Assembly (NCBI RefSeq): GCF_013408795.1
Contig: NZ_JACCCC010000001.1
Location: forward strand, 6,620,051-6,684,050
DNA: 64,000 nucleotides
Direction: 5' to 3'
Origin: Spinactinospora alkalitolerans
Lineage (GTDB): Bacteria; Actinomycetota; Actinomycetes; Streptosporangiales; Streptosporangiaceae
The notes beneath the pieces are model-generated. The model ran no database searches, was not told where the DNA came from, and saw only the letters and a list, made by a program, of their open reading frames with translations. The position numbers were made by a program, and so were the translations under genes. Positions within the stretch are counted from its first letter, which is position 1, and each line of letters opens with the position of its first letter. Below, piece after piece: positions 26,523-35,517 of the stretch.

Positions 26523-27206
26523 GTGGACGAGACCAACGAGGTGCTGAGCAAGGCCCCTCTGTTCGAGGCACTCGACGAGGACGGCGCCGCGGCGCTGCGC
26601 GCCTCGATCAGCGAGGTGCGGCTCGGACGGGGGCAGACGCTCTTCTCGGAAGGCGACGAAGGCGATCGCCTCTATGTGATTCTGAGCGGGAAGGTCAAGC
26701 TCACCCGCACGGCCGTCGACGGCCGCGAGAACCTGCTGAGCGTGCTCGGCCCGAGCGAGATGTTCGGTGAGCTGTCCCTGTTCGACCCCCGCCCGCGCAC
26801 GGCCAGCGCCGTGGCGGTCACCGACGCCGTGCTCGCGGGACTGGGCCACGACGACCTCCGCCCCTTCGTCTCGCAGCAGCCGGAAGTCGCCGTACACCTG
26901 CTCAAGGCGCTGGCCGAGCGGCTGCGCCGGACCAACGACGTGATGTCGGACCTCGTCTTCACCGACGTTCCCGGCCGCGTCGCCAAGGCCCTGCTCGACC
27001 TCGCCGACCGGTTCGGCAAGGAGGGCGACGACGGCCTGCACGTCCACCACGACCTCACCCAGGAGGAGCTCGCCCAGCTCGTGGGCGCCTCCCGTGAGAC
27101 CGTCAACAAGGCGCTGGCCGAGTTCGCGCTGCGCGGCTGGCTGCGGATCGAGGCCAAGGCCGTGGTTCTGCTGGACGTCGAGCGGATGCGCCGCCGCGCC
27201 CGCTGA
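26523..27206 (+). CDS. crp: Crp/Fnr-family global regulator
   Basis: A 227-residue cyclic-nucleotide-binding regulator. Residues about 15-130 form the cNMP-binding jelly roll (GDEGDRLYVILSGKVKL, GELSLFDPRPRTA), and about 165-215 the winged helix with recognition segment LVGASRETVNKAL. The sequence is close to Streptomyces Crp, which controls germination and secondary metabolism. GTG at 26523 follows AAGGAGGA at 26511-26518 better than GTG at 26520. It is divergent from nth. A structured element follows the gene. Confidence 0.93.
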   Translation: MDETNEVLSKAPLFEALDEDGAAALRASISEVRLGRGQTLFSEGDEGDRLYVILSGKVKLTRTAVDGRENLLSVLGPSEMFGELSLFDPRPRTASAVAVTDAVLAGLGHDDLRPFVSQQPEVAVHLLKALAERLRRTNDVMSDLVFTDVPGRVAKALLDLADRFGKEGDDGLHVHHDLTQEELAQLVGASRETVNKALAEFALRGWLRIEAKAVVLLDVERMRRRAR

Positions 27207-27274
27207 CCGGGCTCGCCGGTGTTGAAGAAGGCCTTGACCTCAGGGGGTCTGTAACCCCCGCCCAGGAGGAGGCT

Positions 27275-27455
27275 CGCGCGGGTGCGGTTCTCTCGTGTGG
27301 CCGAAGGCCCATTGAGTGAACTGCGCACCCGCGCGCGAAGCGGACCTGTCGCCTTCACCGCGCACCGAAACCACGGTTTCGGCCTGCGCTATAGGGATCC
27401 GTTGTGCTTCGCGCGGAGCCGGGCACCCCGAAGAGACGGGCCTTCGGCCACACGA
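27275..27455. repeat. Nested inverted-repeat element with alternative pairings
   Basis: A perfect 18-bp inverted repeat, 27293-27310 with 27438-27455, encloses a 10-bp inverted repeat (27332-27341 with 27406-27415) and a compact hairpin CCGAAACC-AC-GGTTTCGG (27365-27382) extended by GCGCA/TGCGC outside it. A further 12-bp repeat, 27275-27286 with 27324-27335, overlaps the 10-bp arm, so the two pairings exclude each other. The element sits between convergent crp and MBL gene ends. It may be a structured RNA or a small non-autonomous mobile element; no target-site duplication is obvious. Confidence 0.6.
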
Positions 27456-27522
27456 CGGGCCGCCCGTTCTCCGCGAACCCCTGTGGCCGAGGTCCAAAGC
27501 CCCCGGTGGCCGGACCCCCCGA

Positions 27523-28332
27523 TCACTCTCCGCCGACGTCGGCGGGGACGTCCCCCCGTTTGACGAGGTGGCGCAGTTGCGCCCGCACCGACGCCCGGGC
27601 CGCGGGCAGCACCGCCTCGTCGATCCCGACGTAGACCCGGGTCACGATCTCGGGCAGGGTCCGGGCCCCGGCCGCCACGGCGTCGGTGATCTGGGCCAGC
27701 CGCTCCTCCCGGTGGTCGATGTAGCCGGTCAGCTTCACCAGCGGCTCGGTGCAGATGGGGCCGTGGCCGGGCAGCAGCGCCCGGACCTCGGTGCCGCGCA
27801 CGAGGCCGCGGAGCCGGTGCAGCGAGTCCATGTAGTCGCCGAGGTCGCCGTCCTCGGCGATCACCGTGGTGCCGGTGCCCAGCACCGTGTCGCCGGTCAG
27901 GACGACGCCGTCGGCCGGCAGGTGGAAGGAGACCGAGTCGGAGGTGTGCCCCGGCGTGGCGACGACCCGCACCTCCAGGCCGTCGACCTCGATGACGTCG
28001 CCGTCGGCGAGGCCCTCGCCCCCGATCCGCTGCTCCGGGGCGACCGCGCGCACCGGAGCGCCGGTGAGCTCGGAGAAGTAGCGCGACCCTTCGCAGTGGT
28101 CGAAGTGCCGGTGGGTGAGCAGGGTGACCGCCACCTGGGCGCCCTGCTCCTGGACGGTGCGGGCCACCCGTTCCAGGTGCCGCTCGTCGTGCGGGCCGGG
28201 GTCGACCACGATCACGCCCCGCGCCCCGGGCTCCCTGAGCATCCAGGTGTTGGTTCCGTCGAGCGTCATGGGGCCGGGGTTGGGGCACAGTACACAGCTC
28301 GCACGCAGGGTTCCGGAACCGTCGATCCTCAT
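27523..28332 (-). CDS. Metallo-beta-lactamase fold hydrolase
   Basis: A 269-residue MBL-fold hydrolase. The metal motif HRHFDHCEG (the H-x-H-x-D-H signature) is intact near residue 97, with further metal residues in TPGHTSDS and GDTVLG. A C-terminal helical segment (from about 205) with LPEIVTRVYVGIDEAV is the LACTB2-like extension found in the MBL proteins of this locus. It follows the Nudix gene on the same strand. Substrate unknown; an RNase or glyoxalase-like role is possible. Confidence 0.88.
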   Translation of the reverse strand: MRIDGSGTLRASCVLCPNPGPMTLDGTNTWMLREPGARGVIVVDPGPHDERHLERVARTVQEQGAQVAVTLLTHRHFDHCEGSRYFSELTGAPVRAVAPEQRIGGEGLADGDVIEVDGLEVRVVATPGHTSDSVSFHLPADGVVLTGDTVLGTGTTVIAEDGDLGDYMDSLHRLRGLVRGTEVRALLPGHGPICTEPLVKLTGYIDHREERLAQITDAVAAGARTLPEIVTRVYVGIDEAVLPAARASVRAQLRHLVKRGDVPADVGGE

Positions 28333-28372
28333 CGCACCTCATTTCGCGGCGTCACTGAACGGAGAAGAACGG

Positions 28373-29215
28373 TCAGAGCGGGTAGTCGACGCCCTCGGGG
28401 ACGACCAGCCTGACCTCGCCGTCGACCTCGCGCAGTTCCGGCTGGATGGGGACGATCGTGCGCCGGGCCGCCATGACGCCGGGCAGCGTGGCGTAGGCGG
28501 CGAGGTCCTTCAGTGAGGAGACCGTCGGCGGCAGCATGGCCATCGCCCCGCTGCGCCAGCCCTCGATCGCCTCGGCCGGACGCATCCAGGCCACGTGGTC
28601 GGCCTCGCCGCCCACGTCACGGGTCTGCTGCCCTTCGGGCAGGACGGCGGCGAAGAACCGGGTGTCGTAGCGCCGGACCTCCGCCAGCGGGGTGATCCAC
28701 TGCGACCACGGCCGCAGCAGGTCCGAGCGCAGCACCAGGTCGCGCCGGTCGAGGAACTCGGCGAAGGACAGCGAGTGGTCGATGAGCGCGGTGCGGTCGG
28801 CCTCCCAGTCGGCGCCGCGGGTGTCGGAGACGACCTCGTCGGCGGAGGCGCCGGCCAGCAGCACCCCCGACTCCTCGAAGGTCTCCCGCACCGCGGCGCA
28901 GACCAGCGCGCGGGCCAGCGGCTCGGCGGCGCCGAGCCGGCGTGCCCACTCCGCGGGCGCCGGCCCGGCCCAGCGCACCTCGTGGTCGATGTCGCGCCGG
29001 TCCACCGAGCCGCCGGGGAACACGTGGGCGCCGGGCGCGAACGGCATGGAGGAGACCCGGCGCAGCAGGTACACCTCGAGGCCGCCGGGGTCTGCGCCCT
29101 CGCGCACCAGCATCACCGTCGCGGCGGGGCGGGGCTCCACTGGCTCGGCGCGTCCGGCGAGCACGTCGCGGACCCAGGAGGCCGTTTCCTGAGACATCGG
29201 AAGATTCGTTGCCAT
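28373..29215 (-). CDS. Nudix hydrolase with an insertion in the Nudix box
   Basis: A 280-residue Nudix protein. The N-terminal AATVMLVREG and FAPGAHVFPGGSV lead into a Nudix box in which the REFGEExG-type core reads RETFEESGVLL (around 125) but is separated from the glycines by some 30 extra residues, a feature of this actinobacterial subfamily. I chose the ATG at 29213-29215, which has GGGAGGA upstream. It is cotranscribed with the RidA and MBL genes. Confidence 0.85.
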   Translation of the reverse strand: MATNLPMSQETASWVRDVLAGRAEPVEPRPAATVMLVREGADPGGLEVYLLRRVSSMPFAPGAHVFPGGSVDRRDIDHEVRWAGPAPAEWARRLGAAEPLARALVCAAVRETFEESGVLLAGASADEVVSDTRGADWEADRTALIDHSLSFAEFLDRRDLVLRSDLLRPWSQWITPLAEVRRYDTRFFAAVLPEGQQTRDVGGEADHVAWMRPAEAIEGWRSGAMAMLPPTVSSLKDLAAYATLPGVMAARRTIVPIQPELREVDGEVRLVVPEGVDYPL

Positions 29216-29317
29216 GGTCGTCGTCCTCCCGGGGGTTGTCGCCACCGGTCCCGCGGGCGCGGGCCCTCGCTCTTCGCGGCGAGGCGCCCGGGGGCGTCCC
29301 GCAAGACCGGTGCGGTT

Positions 29318-29782
29318 TCAGTCGACTTCGACGATCATCTCCACCTCGACGGGGGCGTCCAGCGGCAGCACCGCGACCCCCACGGCGCTGCGGGCGTGCG
29401 CGCCCGCTTCGCCGAAGACCCGGCCGAGCAGCTCACTGGCCCCGTTGACGACCTGCGGCTGCCCGGTGAAGGCCGGGTCGCTGGCGACGAACCCGACGAC
29501 CTTGACGACGCGTCTGACCCTGGACAGCTCGCCGACCTCGGCCTTGACCGCCGCGATCGCGTTCAGCGCGCAGACGGCGGCGAGCTCCTCGGCCCGCTCG
29601 GGGGAGACGGCGGCACCGACCTTGCCGGTGTCGTCCAGCCTGCCGTCGACCATCGGGACCTGGCCGGAGGTGTAGACGTGGCCGCCGCTGCGCAGGCTCG
29701 GCACGTAGGCCGCGACCGGCTTGACCACCTCGGGCAGGGTCAGGCCCAGATCGGCGATGCGCTCCTCGGGGCTCTGCGTCAC
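29318..29782 (-). CDS. RidA family protein (enamine/imine deaminase-like)
   Basis: A 154-residue YjgF/YER057c/UK114 protein. The GHVYTSGQVPMVDG strand (about 33-46) and the LLGRVFGEAGAHARSAVGVAVLP segment with the Arg of the active site are recognisable. RidA proteins hydrolyse reactive enamines and form trimers. GTG at 29780-29782 overlaps the stop of the DUF4177 gene. Family members of this longer type are less studied than canonical RidA. Confidence 0.87.
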   Translation of the reverse strand: MTQSPEERIADLGLTLPEVVKPVAAYVPSLRSGGHVYTSGQVPMVDGRLDDTGKVGAAVSPERAEELAAVCALNAIAAVKAEVGELSRVRRVVKVVGFVASDPAFTGQPQVVNGASELLGRVFGEAGAHARSAVGVAVLPLDAPVEVEMIVEVD

Positions 29783-29952
29783 TGCTTTTCCCGCTTCATG
29801 TAGGCCACCATCTGCTGGTTGCGCGGGTCCCCGTCGACGGAGGGTCCGGGGATGACCGAGACGAGCTCCCAGCCGTCCTCCCCCCAGTTGTCCAGAATCT
29901 GCTTGGTCGCGTGCGACAACAGCGGCACGGTCGAGTATTCCCACTTCGTCAT
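29779..29952 (-). CDS. DUF4177 domain small protein
   Basis: A 57-residue protein, MTKWEYSTVPLLSHATKQIL then DNWGEDGWELVSVIPG, the DUF4177 pattern with its GWELVSV strand. I use the ATG at 29950-29952; a longer frame adds residues without a ribosome site. It leads the minus-strand RidA - Nudix - MBL operon and is divergent from the ArsA genes. Function unknown. Confidence 0.85.
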   Translation of the reverse strand: MTKWEYSTVPLLSHATKQILDNWGEDGWELVSVIPGPSVDGDPRNQQMVAYMKREKQ

Positions 29953-30023
29953 GAGCGCCACCTTACTCACCGCGGGCCACCGCTGACCGGCGAGACCGGC
30001 CATACGCACATAAACTCGCTTGG

Positions 30024-31058
30024 GTGAGCGCAGGTGATCGCGATTGGGACGGTGTCCGCCTCCACGTCGTCACGGGCAAGGGGGGCACGGGCAAGACGAC
30101 CCTGGCCGCGTCGCTGGCCCTGGCCCTGGCGTCGGGCGGCAAGAAGGTGCTGCTGGTCGAGGTCGAGGGGCGCCAGGGCATCGCGCAGCTCTTCGACTGC
30201 CCGCCGCTGCCCTATGAGGAGCGCCGGGTCGCGGTCGCCCCCCGGGGCGGCGACGTCCACGCACTGGCCGTGGACCCCGAAGCGGCCCTGCTGGACTACC
30301 TGGAGATGTTCTACGGCATGCGCCGGGCCGGCCAGGCCCTCACCCGGTTCGGCGTGGTCGACTTCGCCACCACCATCGCGCCCGGGGCGCGCGACGTCCT
30401 GCTCACCGGCAAGGCCACCGAGGCCGTGCGCCGCAGGGTGCGGCGCGACCGCGCCGACCGCGCCGCCAGGCGCCCGGAGCAGGCCAGGGCGCCGTTCGTC
30501 TACGACGCCGTGGTGCTCGACGCGCCGCCCACCGGGCGGATCGCGCAGTTCCTCAACGTCAACGCCGAGGTCGCGGGCCTGGCCAAGGTCGGACCGATCC
30601 GCAACCACGCCGACCGCGTCATGGAGGTCATCCGCTCGCCGGAGACCGTGGTGCACTTCGTCGCGATGCTGGAGGAGATGCCGGCGCAGGAGTGCCTCGA
30701 CGGCATGGCGGAGGTCCGCGGCGTCGGCCTCAACATCGGGGGCATCCTGGTCAACATGGTCCGCTCTCCGCTGCTGCCCCCCGATCACCTCGCCACCGCG
30801 GGCGAGGGCGAAGTCGACATCGACGCGCTGGCGCGCGGGCTGAAGTCGGCGGGGCTGGAGCAGGCCGAGCAGACGGCGCAGGCGCTGTCCGGCGAGATCG
30901 TCGACCACGCCCGCCGAGTCCGGGCGGAGGCCGACGTGCGCGACCGGCTCGCCGGCGCCGGCCGCCCGCGCTACGAGCTGCCCCTCATCACCGACGGCAT
31001 GGATCTGGCCGGCCTGTACCGGCTGGCCGACGAACTCCGAGAGCAGGGGGCGGCCTGA
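30024..31058 (+). CDS. ArsA-family ATPase, first of a pair
   Basis: A 344-residue deviant-Walker ATPase: GKGGTGKTT at about 18-26 has the signature lysine before the glycines, and DAPPTGR around 171-177 is the switch II motif of ArsA/Get3. In this locus two ArsA-like genes precede wblA in Streptomyces too; their substrate is unknown and arsenite transport is unlikely without arsB. GTG at 30024 starts it; the next gene's ATG overlaps its last base. Confidence 0.88.
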   Translation: MSAGDRDWDGVRLHVVTGKGGTGKTTLAASLALALASGGKKVLLVEVEGRQGIAQLFDCPPLPYEERRVAVAPRGGDVHALAVDPEAALLDYLEMFYGMRRAGQALTRFGVVDFATTIAPGARDVLLTGKATEAVRRRVRRDRADRAARRPEQARAPFVYDAVVLDAPPTGRIAQFLNVNAEVAGLAKVGPIRNHADRVMEVIRSPETVVHFVAMLEEMPAQECLDGMAEVRGVGLNIGGILVNMVRSPLLPPDHLATAGEGEVDIDALARGLKSAGLEQAEQTAQALSGEIVDHARRVRAEADVRDRLAGAGRPRYELPLITDGMDLAGLYRLADELREQGAA

Positions 31059-32218
31059 TGACCGCGACGAACCCGCCCTACGGCACCGGCCGGCGGCCGA
31101 ACCGCCTCGACGTCGACGCGCTGCTGACCGACCCCGGCACCCGCATCGTCGTCTGCTGCGGCTCCGGCGGGGTCGGCAAGACCACGACGGCGGCGGCGCT
31201 GGCACTGCGGGCGGTGGAGCACGGCCGCGACGCCGTGGTGATCACGGTCGACCCAGCGCGGCGGCTGGCGCAGGCACTGGGGCTGACCCATCTCGACAAC
31301 ACCCCGCGGCCGGTTCCGACCGGGGCGTCCGGCGACGGGACGCTGCACGCGATGATGCTCGACATGAAGCGCACCTTCGACGAGATCGTCGAGGCGCACG
31401 CCGACCCCGACCGGGCCGCGCAGATCCTGGCCAACCCCTTCTACCAGTCGCTGTCCTCCAGCTTCTCCGGGACGCAGGAGTACATGGCCATGGAGAAGCT
31501 CGGCCAGTTGCGCCGCTCCGGCGAATGGGACCTGATCATCGTCGACACCCCGCCCAGCCGGTCGGCGCTGGACTTCCTCGACGCGCCCAAGCGGCTCGGC
31601 CGGTTCCTCGACGGCAGGCTGATCAGGTTCCTGAGTACCCCGAACACGACCGGGGGACGGGCGTTCCGGCTCCTCGGCGCGGGCTTCGGGATGGTCACCG
31701 GCGTCATCACCAAGGTCATCGGCGCGCAGCTCCTCAAGGACGTGCAGACGTTCGTGACCGCGTTCGACGCCGTGTTCGGCGGGTTCCAGGAACGCGCGAA
31801 CCGGACCTACCGGCTGCTGCAGGCCTCGGGCACCGCGTTCATCGTGGTGGCCGTGCCCGAGAGCGACGCCGTCCGCGAGGCCTCCTACTTCGTGGAACGG
31901 CTCGACGAGGAGCGCATGCCGCTCGCCGGGCTGGTACTCAACCGGACCCACCGGACCGAGGTGCCGCACCTGTCCGCGGCCCGCAGCACGGCGGCGGCTG
32001 AGTCGCTGGAGGAATCCGGCGACCACCCGCTCGCCGCGTCCGCCCTGCGGCTGCACGCCGAGCGCGTGCAGATGCAGGCCAGAGAGCTGCGGTTGAAGGG
32101 ACACTTCACCTCGGCGCACCCGGCCATCCCTGTGGCGGAGGTACCGGCGCAGCCGGAGGACGTGCACGATCTCGACGGGTTGCGCGAGATCGGCCGTGCG
32201 CTGGCCGACGCCGGTTGA
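31058..32218 (+). CDS. ArsA-family ATPase, second of a pair, with altered signature lysine
   Basis: A 386-residue ArsA/Get3-like ATPase. The P-loop reads CGSGGVGKTTT, so the signature lysine of deviant Walker A is replaced by serine while the Walker lysine remains; VDTPPSRSALDFL follows as switch II. The ATG overlaps the preceding stop by one base (TGATG). Its C-terminal half is longer than that of the partner, fitting a heterodimer with the first protein (inference). Confidence 0.88.
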   Translation: MTATNPPYGTGRRPNRLDVDALLTDPGTRIVVCCGSGGVGKTTTAAALALRAVEHGRDAVVITVDPARRLAQALGLTHLDNTPRPVPTGASGDGTLHAMMLDMKRTFDEIVEAHADPDRAAQILANPFYQSLSSSFSGTQEYMAMEKLGQLRRSGEWDLIIVDTPPSRSALDFLDAPKRLGRFLDGRLIRFLSTPNTTGGRAFRLLGAGFGMVTGVITKVIGAQLLKDVQTFVTAFDAVFGGFQERANRTYRLLQASGTAFIVVAVPESDAVREASYFVERLDEERMPLAGLVLNRTHRTEVPHLSAARSTAAAESLEESGDHPLAASALRLHAERVQMQARELRLKGHFTSAHPAIPVAEVPAQPEDVHDLDGLREIGRALADAG

Positions 32219-32251
32219 TCCGATCCGGTTGAGGTGCCCGGCGGGACCGAC

Positions 32252-32563
32252 TCAGCCGACGATCAACTGGTCGGCTTCGTCGCTGTCCCGCTGCTCGTAG
32301 CGCTCGCGGGCGCTCTCCAGCAGGTCGCGCCACGACGTGACCTCCGGACGCCGGCGAAGCAGCGCGCGCCGCTCGCGTTCGGTCATGCCTCCCCAGACAC
32401 CGAACTCGATGCGGTTGTCCAATGCGTCGGACAGACACTCCGTGCGGACCGGGCATCCGCGGCAGATGAGTTTGGCGCGGTTCTGCGCCGCTCCCTGGAC
32501 GAACAGTGCGTCAGGATCGGTTTCTCGACATACGGCCCGAGCCGTCCAGTCCGTGATCCACAT
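32252..32563 (-). CDS. wblA: WhiB-family iron-sulfur regulator WblA
   Basis: A 103-residue WhiB-like protein. Four cysteines at 12, 34, 37 and 43 bind a 4Fe-4S cluster, followed by the GVWGG turn at 55-59 and a basic TERERRALLRRR DNA-binding patch. The segment FVQGAAQNRAK and the arrangement of ArsA genes upstream and PBP beyond match Streptomyces WblA, a pleiotropic regulator of sporulation and antibiotics. I chose the ATG at 32561-32563 by comparison with that family. Confidence 0.92.
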   Translation of the reverse strand: MWITDWTARAVCRETDPDALFVQGAAQNRAKLICRGCPVRTECLSDALDNRIEFGVWGGMTERERRALLRRRPEVTSWRDLLESARERYEQRDSDEADQLIVG

Positions 32564-33012
32564 GTGCCCCACTCCCAAGATCATCATGTGTGTTTTCGTG
32601 CGTACGGCCGACGGGCGCGGTCGTCGGCTGTGCGGCGCAGGGGGGTCACGTCGGGGAAGGAGGCGAGGCCGGGACGGGGAGTCCGGCCGCTCTTAGGGGT
32701 TCGCCGCTTCGACGCGCGGCCCTCCTCATCGCCGCTGGTGAAGAAATTACGGTTCACGGCGCGTGATCAACAGGCCCCATTAGGCCCATTTCTGATATAG
32801 CCCGGCTGGGCCATTGCGATGTTCGAAACTAGTCATCTCTTCCGCACAGAGTGTGACGAAACCCTAGTGGGGGACGATCCTCGGGCATCTCCGTGATCAT
32901 GGAAAGATAGTCGTGAGGCCGACGGTTATGGTGGGACCGAAATAGCCGACACACGGGCTTCCCGCTTCTCCTCAGCGCTCGGTCGGCCCCGGTGCGCACG
33001 TAGTCTGTATGG
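32564..33012. other. Divergent promoter region of wblA and the PBP gene (449 bp)
   Basis: No gene is seen in it. The stretch 32790-32900 is notably AT-richer than its surroundings and probably contains both promoters. I see no clear operator repeat or riboswitch. wblA is known to have a long regulated upstream region in other actinomycetes, which is consistent with the length here. Confidence 0.5.
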
Positions 33013-35433
33013 GTGGGTCAGGGGACATTGCTGCAAAAAATCGGTCAGTTGGTCGGAGTCGGCGTCGTCGCAGGTGTGCTGGTCGCTGCGCTCGCGCTGC
33101 CTGCGTTAGGCGGCATGGGCATCACGGCACGCAACGTCGCGACCGGCTTCCTCAACATGCCGAGCGAGCTGGAGACTCCGCCGCCACCGCAGCGATCCGT
33201 CATCTACGACGTCGACGGCGGCGTGATCGCCGAGATCTACGACCAGAACCGTGAGGTGGTCGCGCTGGAGGACATGGCGCCGGTCATGCGGGACGCCATC
33301 ATCGCCATGGAGGACAGCAGCTTCTACGAGCACGGCGGCATCGACATCGCCGGCACCTTCCGGGCCGCGCTGCGCACGATCAGCGGCGACACCGAGGGCG
33401 GGTCGTCGCTGACCCAGCAGTACGTGAAGAACGTCCTCGTCGAGAGCGCCACGTCACCGGCCGAGCTGGAGGAGGCCCGCGAGACCACGATCGGCCGCAA
33501 GGTGCGCGAGCTGCGCTACGCCGTCGCCCTCGAACAGGAGATGAGCAAGGACGAGATCCTCGAGGGCTACCTCAACATCGCCTACTTCGGTGACGGCGCC
33601 TACGGGGTGGAGTCGGCGGCCCAGCACTTCTTCAGCGTCAGTGCCACAGAGCTCAGCCTGGAGCAGTCCGCGACGCTGGCCGGCCTGGTCCGCTACCCCT
33701 ACCTCTACAACCCGCGCCTCAACCCCGAGGCGGCCCAGGCCCGCCGCGACGTCGTGCTGAGCCGCATGGTCGATACCGGCAGGACCACGGCCGAGGAGGC
33801 CGAGGAGATCCAGGGCACCGAGCTGGCGCTGGACATCACCCCGCACACCAACGGCTGCATGCCCAGCGAGCAGCCGTTCTTCTGCGACTACGTCGTCCAG
33901 GAGATCGAGAAGAACGACCGGTTCGGCGAGACCGAGACCGAGCGTGCCCGCTGGCTGCGCACGGCCGGCCTGCAGATCCACACCACCCTCGACGCCGGCA
34001 TGCAGGAGGCCGCACAGGACGCGGTCGACGAGTACGTCCCGCGCGAGAACGAGTCCCGCAAGGTCGCCGCCGAGGTGCTGATCGAGCCGGGCAGCGGCGA
34101 GGTCCGGGCCATGGCGCAGAGCCGCAACTACGGCCCCGACGAGAGCAACCTCGGCGAGACGTCGATCAACTTCACCACCGACAAGGACCGCGGCGGCAGC
34201 ACCGGCTTCCAGGCCGGGTCGACGTTCAAGCCGTTCACCCTGGCCGCGGCGCTGGACGAGGGCCTGGGCTTCGGCACCTCGTTCAACTCGCCCGGCAGCA
34301 CCACCGTGACCGGGCAGCGCAACTGCGACGGCGCGCCGCTGGCCTCCTGGGACGTGGCCAACTCCAACGAGAGCAGCGGCGGCGACCACAACATGGTCTC
34401 CGGCACCAAGGGGTCGGTGAACACCTACTTCGCGCAGTTGCAGAAGCGCGTGGGGCTGTGCGACACCATCGAGATGGCCGAGAGGCTCGGCGTGCACCGG
34501 GCCGACGGGGAGTCGTTCGACAACCCCAGGACCCAGGCCAACAACTCCTTCACGCTGGGCAGCGAGGAGGTCTCCCCGATGACGATCTCCAACGCCTACG
34601 CCACGTTCGCCTCGGGCGGGATCTACTGCGAGCCGCAGGCCATCACCAGGATCGAGGACCGCCAGTCCGGCGAGACGATCGAGATGGACAACCAGTGCGA
34701 GCGCACGATCGACGAGGACGTCGCCGACGGCGTGAGCCACCTGCTGCAGCAGACGTTCAAGGGCGGCACCACCAGCGGGCTGGGGATCGGCCGGCCGGCG
34801 GCGGCCAAGACCGGGACGACCGACGGCAACGTGTTCGCCTGGTTCGCCGGCTACACCCCGAACCTCGCCGGCGCCGTGTTCGTCGGCGACCCGCGGGGCA
34901 GCGGCTACCCGCTGCGCAACGTCACACTCGACGGGCGCTACTACGGCGCCGTCTTCGGCGCCACCATCCCCGGCCCGATCTGGCAGAAGACGATGCGCGG
35001 GGCCGTGGAGGACCTCCCGGAGGAAGACTTCCCGGCCGCGCCGTCGCAGTTCGGCTCCACCTCGGAGCCGCGGCGGGAGAGGGAGCCCGCCCAGCCCACC
35101 GGCAACAGCGAGGCCGGCGTCCCCGATGTCGTGGGGCAGAGCAGGGACGCGGCGGTGGACGCGCTGGAGGCCGCGGGGTACGTGGTCAACGTCTCCGGCG
35201 ACCCGATGCGCTCGTCCGAACCGGAGGGCAGCGTCGCCGCGGTCAACCCCGACCCCGGCAGCTCCCTGCCCGAGGGCGCGACCGTGAACGTGTTCCTGAG
35301 CGACGGCGAGGGCTCCGGCCCCGCGTCGCACAGCCCGGACAGCAGTCCCGACGGCGGCGCCTGGCAGCCCGCCGACCGGCCGAGCGCCGTCCCGGCGTGG
35401 TCCCCGTTCGCCAGGGACGACGAGGAGGACTGA
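33013..35433 (+). CDS. Class A penicillin-binding protein with PASTA domain
   Basis: An 806-residue bifunctional peptidoglycan synthase. A membrane helix near residues 12-35 is followed by the glycosyltransferase domain (EDSSFYEHGGID, then GGSSLTQQYVKN) and the transpeptidase domain with active-site motifs GSTFKP (S-x-x-K), GSVN (S-x-N) and AKTGTT (K-T-G). A PASTA domain (VPDVVGQSRDAAVDALEAAG) occupies about 703-770, ahead of a proline-rich tail. GTG 33013 is the start. It follows wblA divergently as in Streptomyces. Confidence 0.93.
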   Translation: MGQGTLLQKIGQLVGVGVVAGVLVAALALPALGGMGITARNVATGFLNMPSELETPPPPQRSVIYDVDGGVIAEIYDQNREVVALEDMAPVMRDAIIAMEDSSFYEHGGIDIAGTFRAALRTISGDTEGGSSLTQQYVKNVLVESATSPAELEEARETTIGRKVRELRYAVALEQEMSKDEILEGYLNIAYFGDGAYGVESAAQHFFSVSATELSLEQSATLAGLVRYPYLYNPRLNPEAAQARRDVVLSRMVDTGRTTAEEAEEIQGTELALDITPHTNGCMPSEQPFFCDYVVQEIEKNDRFGETETERARWLRTAGLQIHTTLDAGMQEAAQDAVDEYVPRENESRKVAAEVLIEPGSGEVRAMAQSRNYGPDESNLGETSINFTTDKDRGGSTGFQAGSTFKPFTLAAALDEGLGFGTSFNSPGSTTVTGQRNCDGAPLASWDVANSNESSGGDHNMVSGTKGSVNTYFAQLQKRVGLCDTIEMAERLGVHRADGESFDNPRTQANNSFTLGSEEVSPMTISNAYATFASGGIYCEPQAITRIEDRQSGETIEMDNQCERTIDEDVADGVSHLLQQTFKGGTTSGLGIGRPAAAKTGTTDGNVFAWFAGYTPNLAGAVFVGDPRGSGYPLRNVTLDGRYYGAVFGATIPGPIWQKTMRGAVEDLPEEDFPAAPSQFGSTSEPRREREPAQPTGNSEAGVPDVVGQSRDAAVDALEAAGYVVNVSGDPMRSSEPEGSVAAVNPDPGSSLPEGATVNVFLSDGEGSGPASHSPDSSPDGGAWQPADRPSAVPAWSPFARDDEED

Positions 35434-35451
35434 TCGCGCGGTGAGCACGAG

Positions 35452-35494
35452 GAGGGGCGGGCGACCGACGGGTCACCCGCCCCTCTCCCGTTTT
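35452..35494. terminator. Hairpin terminator between PBP and YqeY genes
   Basis: GAGGGGCGGG (35452-35461) pairs with CCCGCCCCTC (35476-35485), with an inner GACC/GGTC pair shortening the loop; TTTT at 35491-35494 follows. It lies between convergent genes. Confidence 0.8.
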
Positions 35495-35517
35495 CCCGCC
35501 GCGGTGAGCGCCCCGGC

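Noticed and set aside
33454..35448. A 664-codon open frame antisense to the PBP gene, and similar long antisense frames at 11568-13784, 37146-39011 and 17590-19152
   Set aside because: High-GC codon bias creates long open frames opposite real genes. The sense proteins have clear domains; the antisense ones have low-complexity Arg/Gly/His composition.
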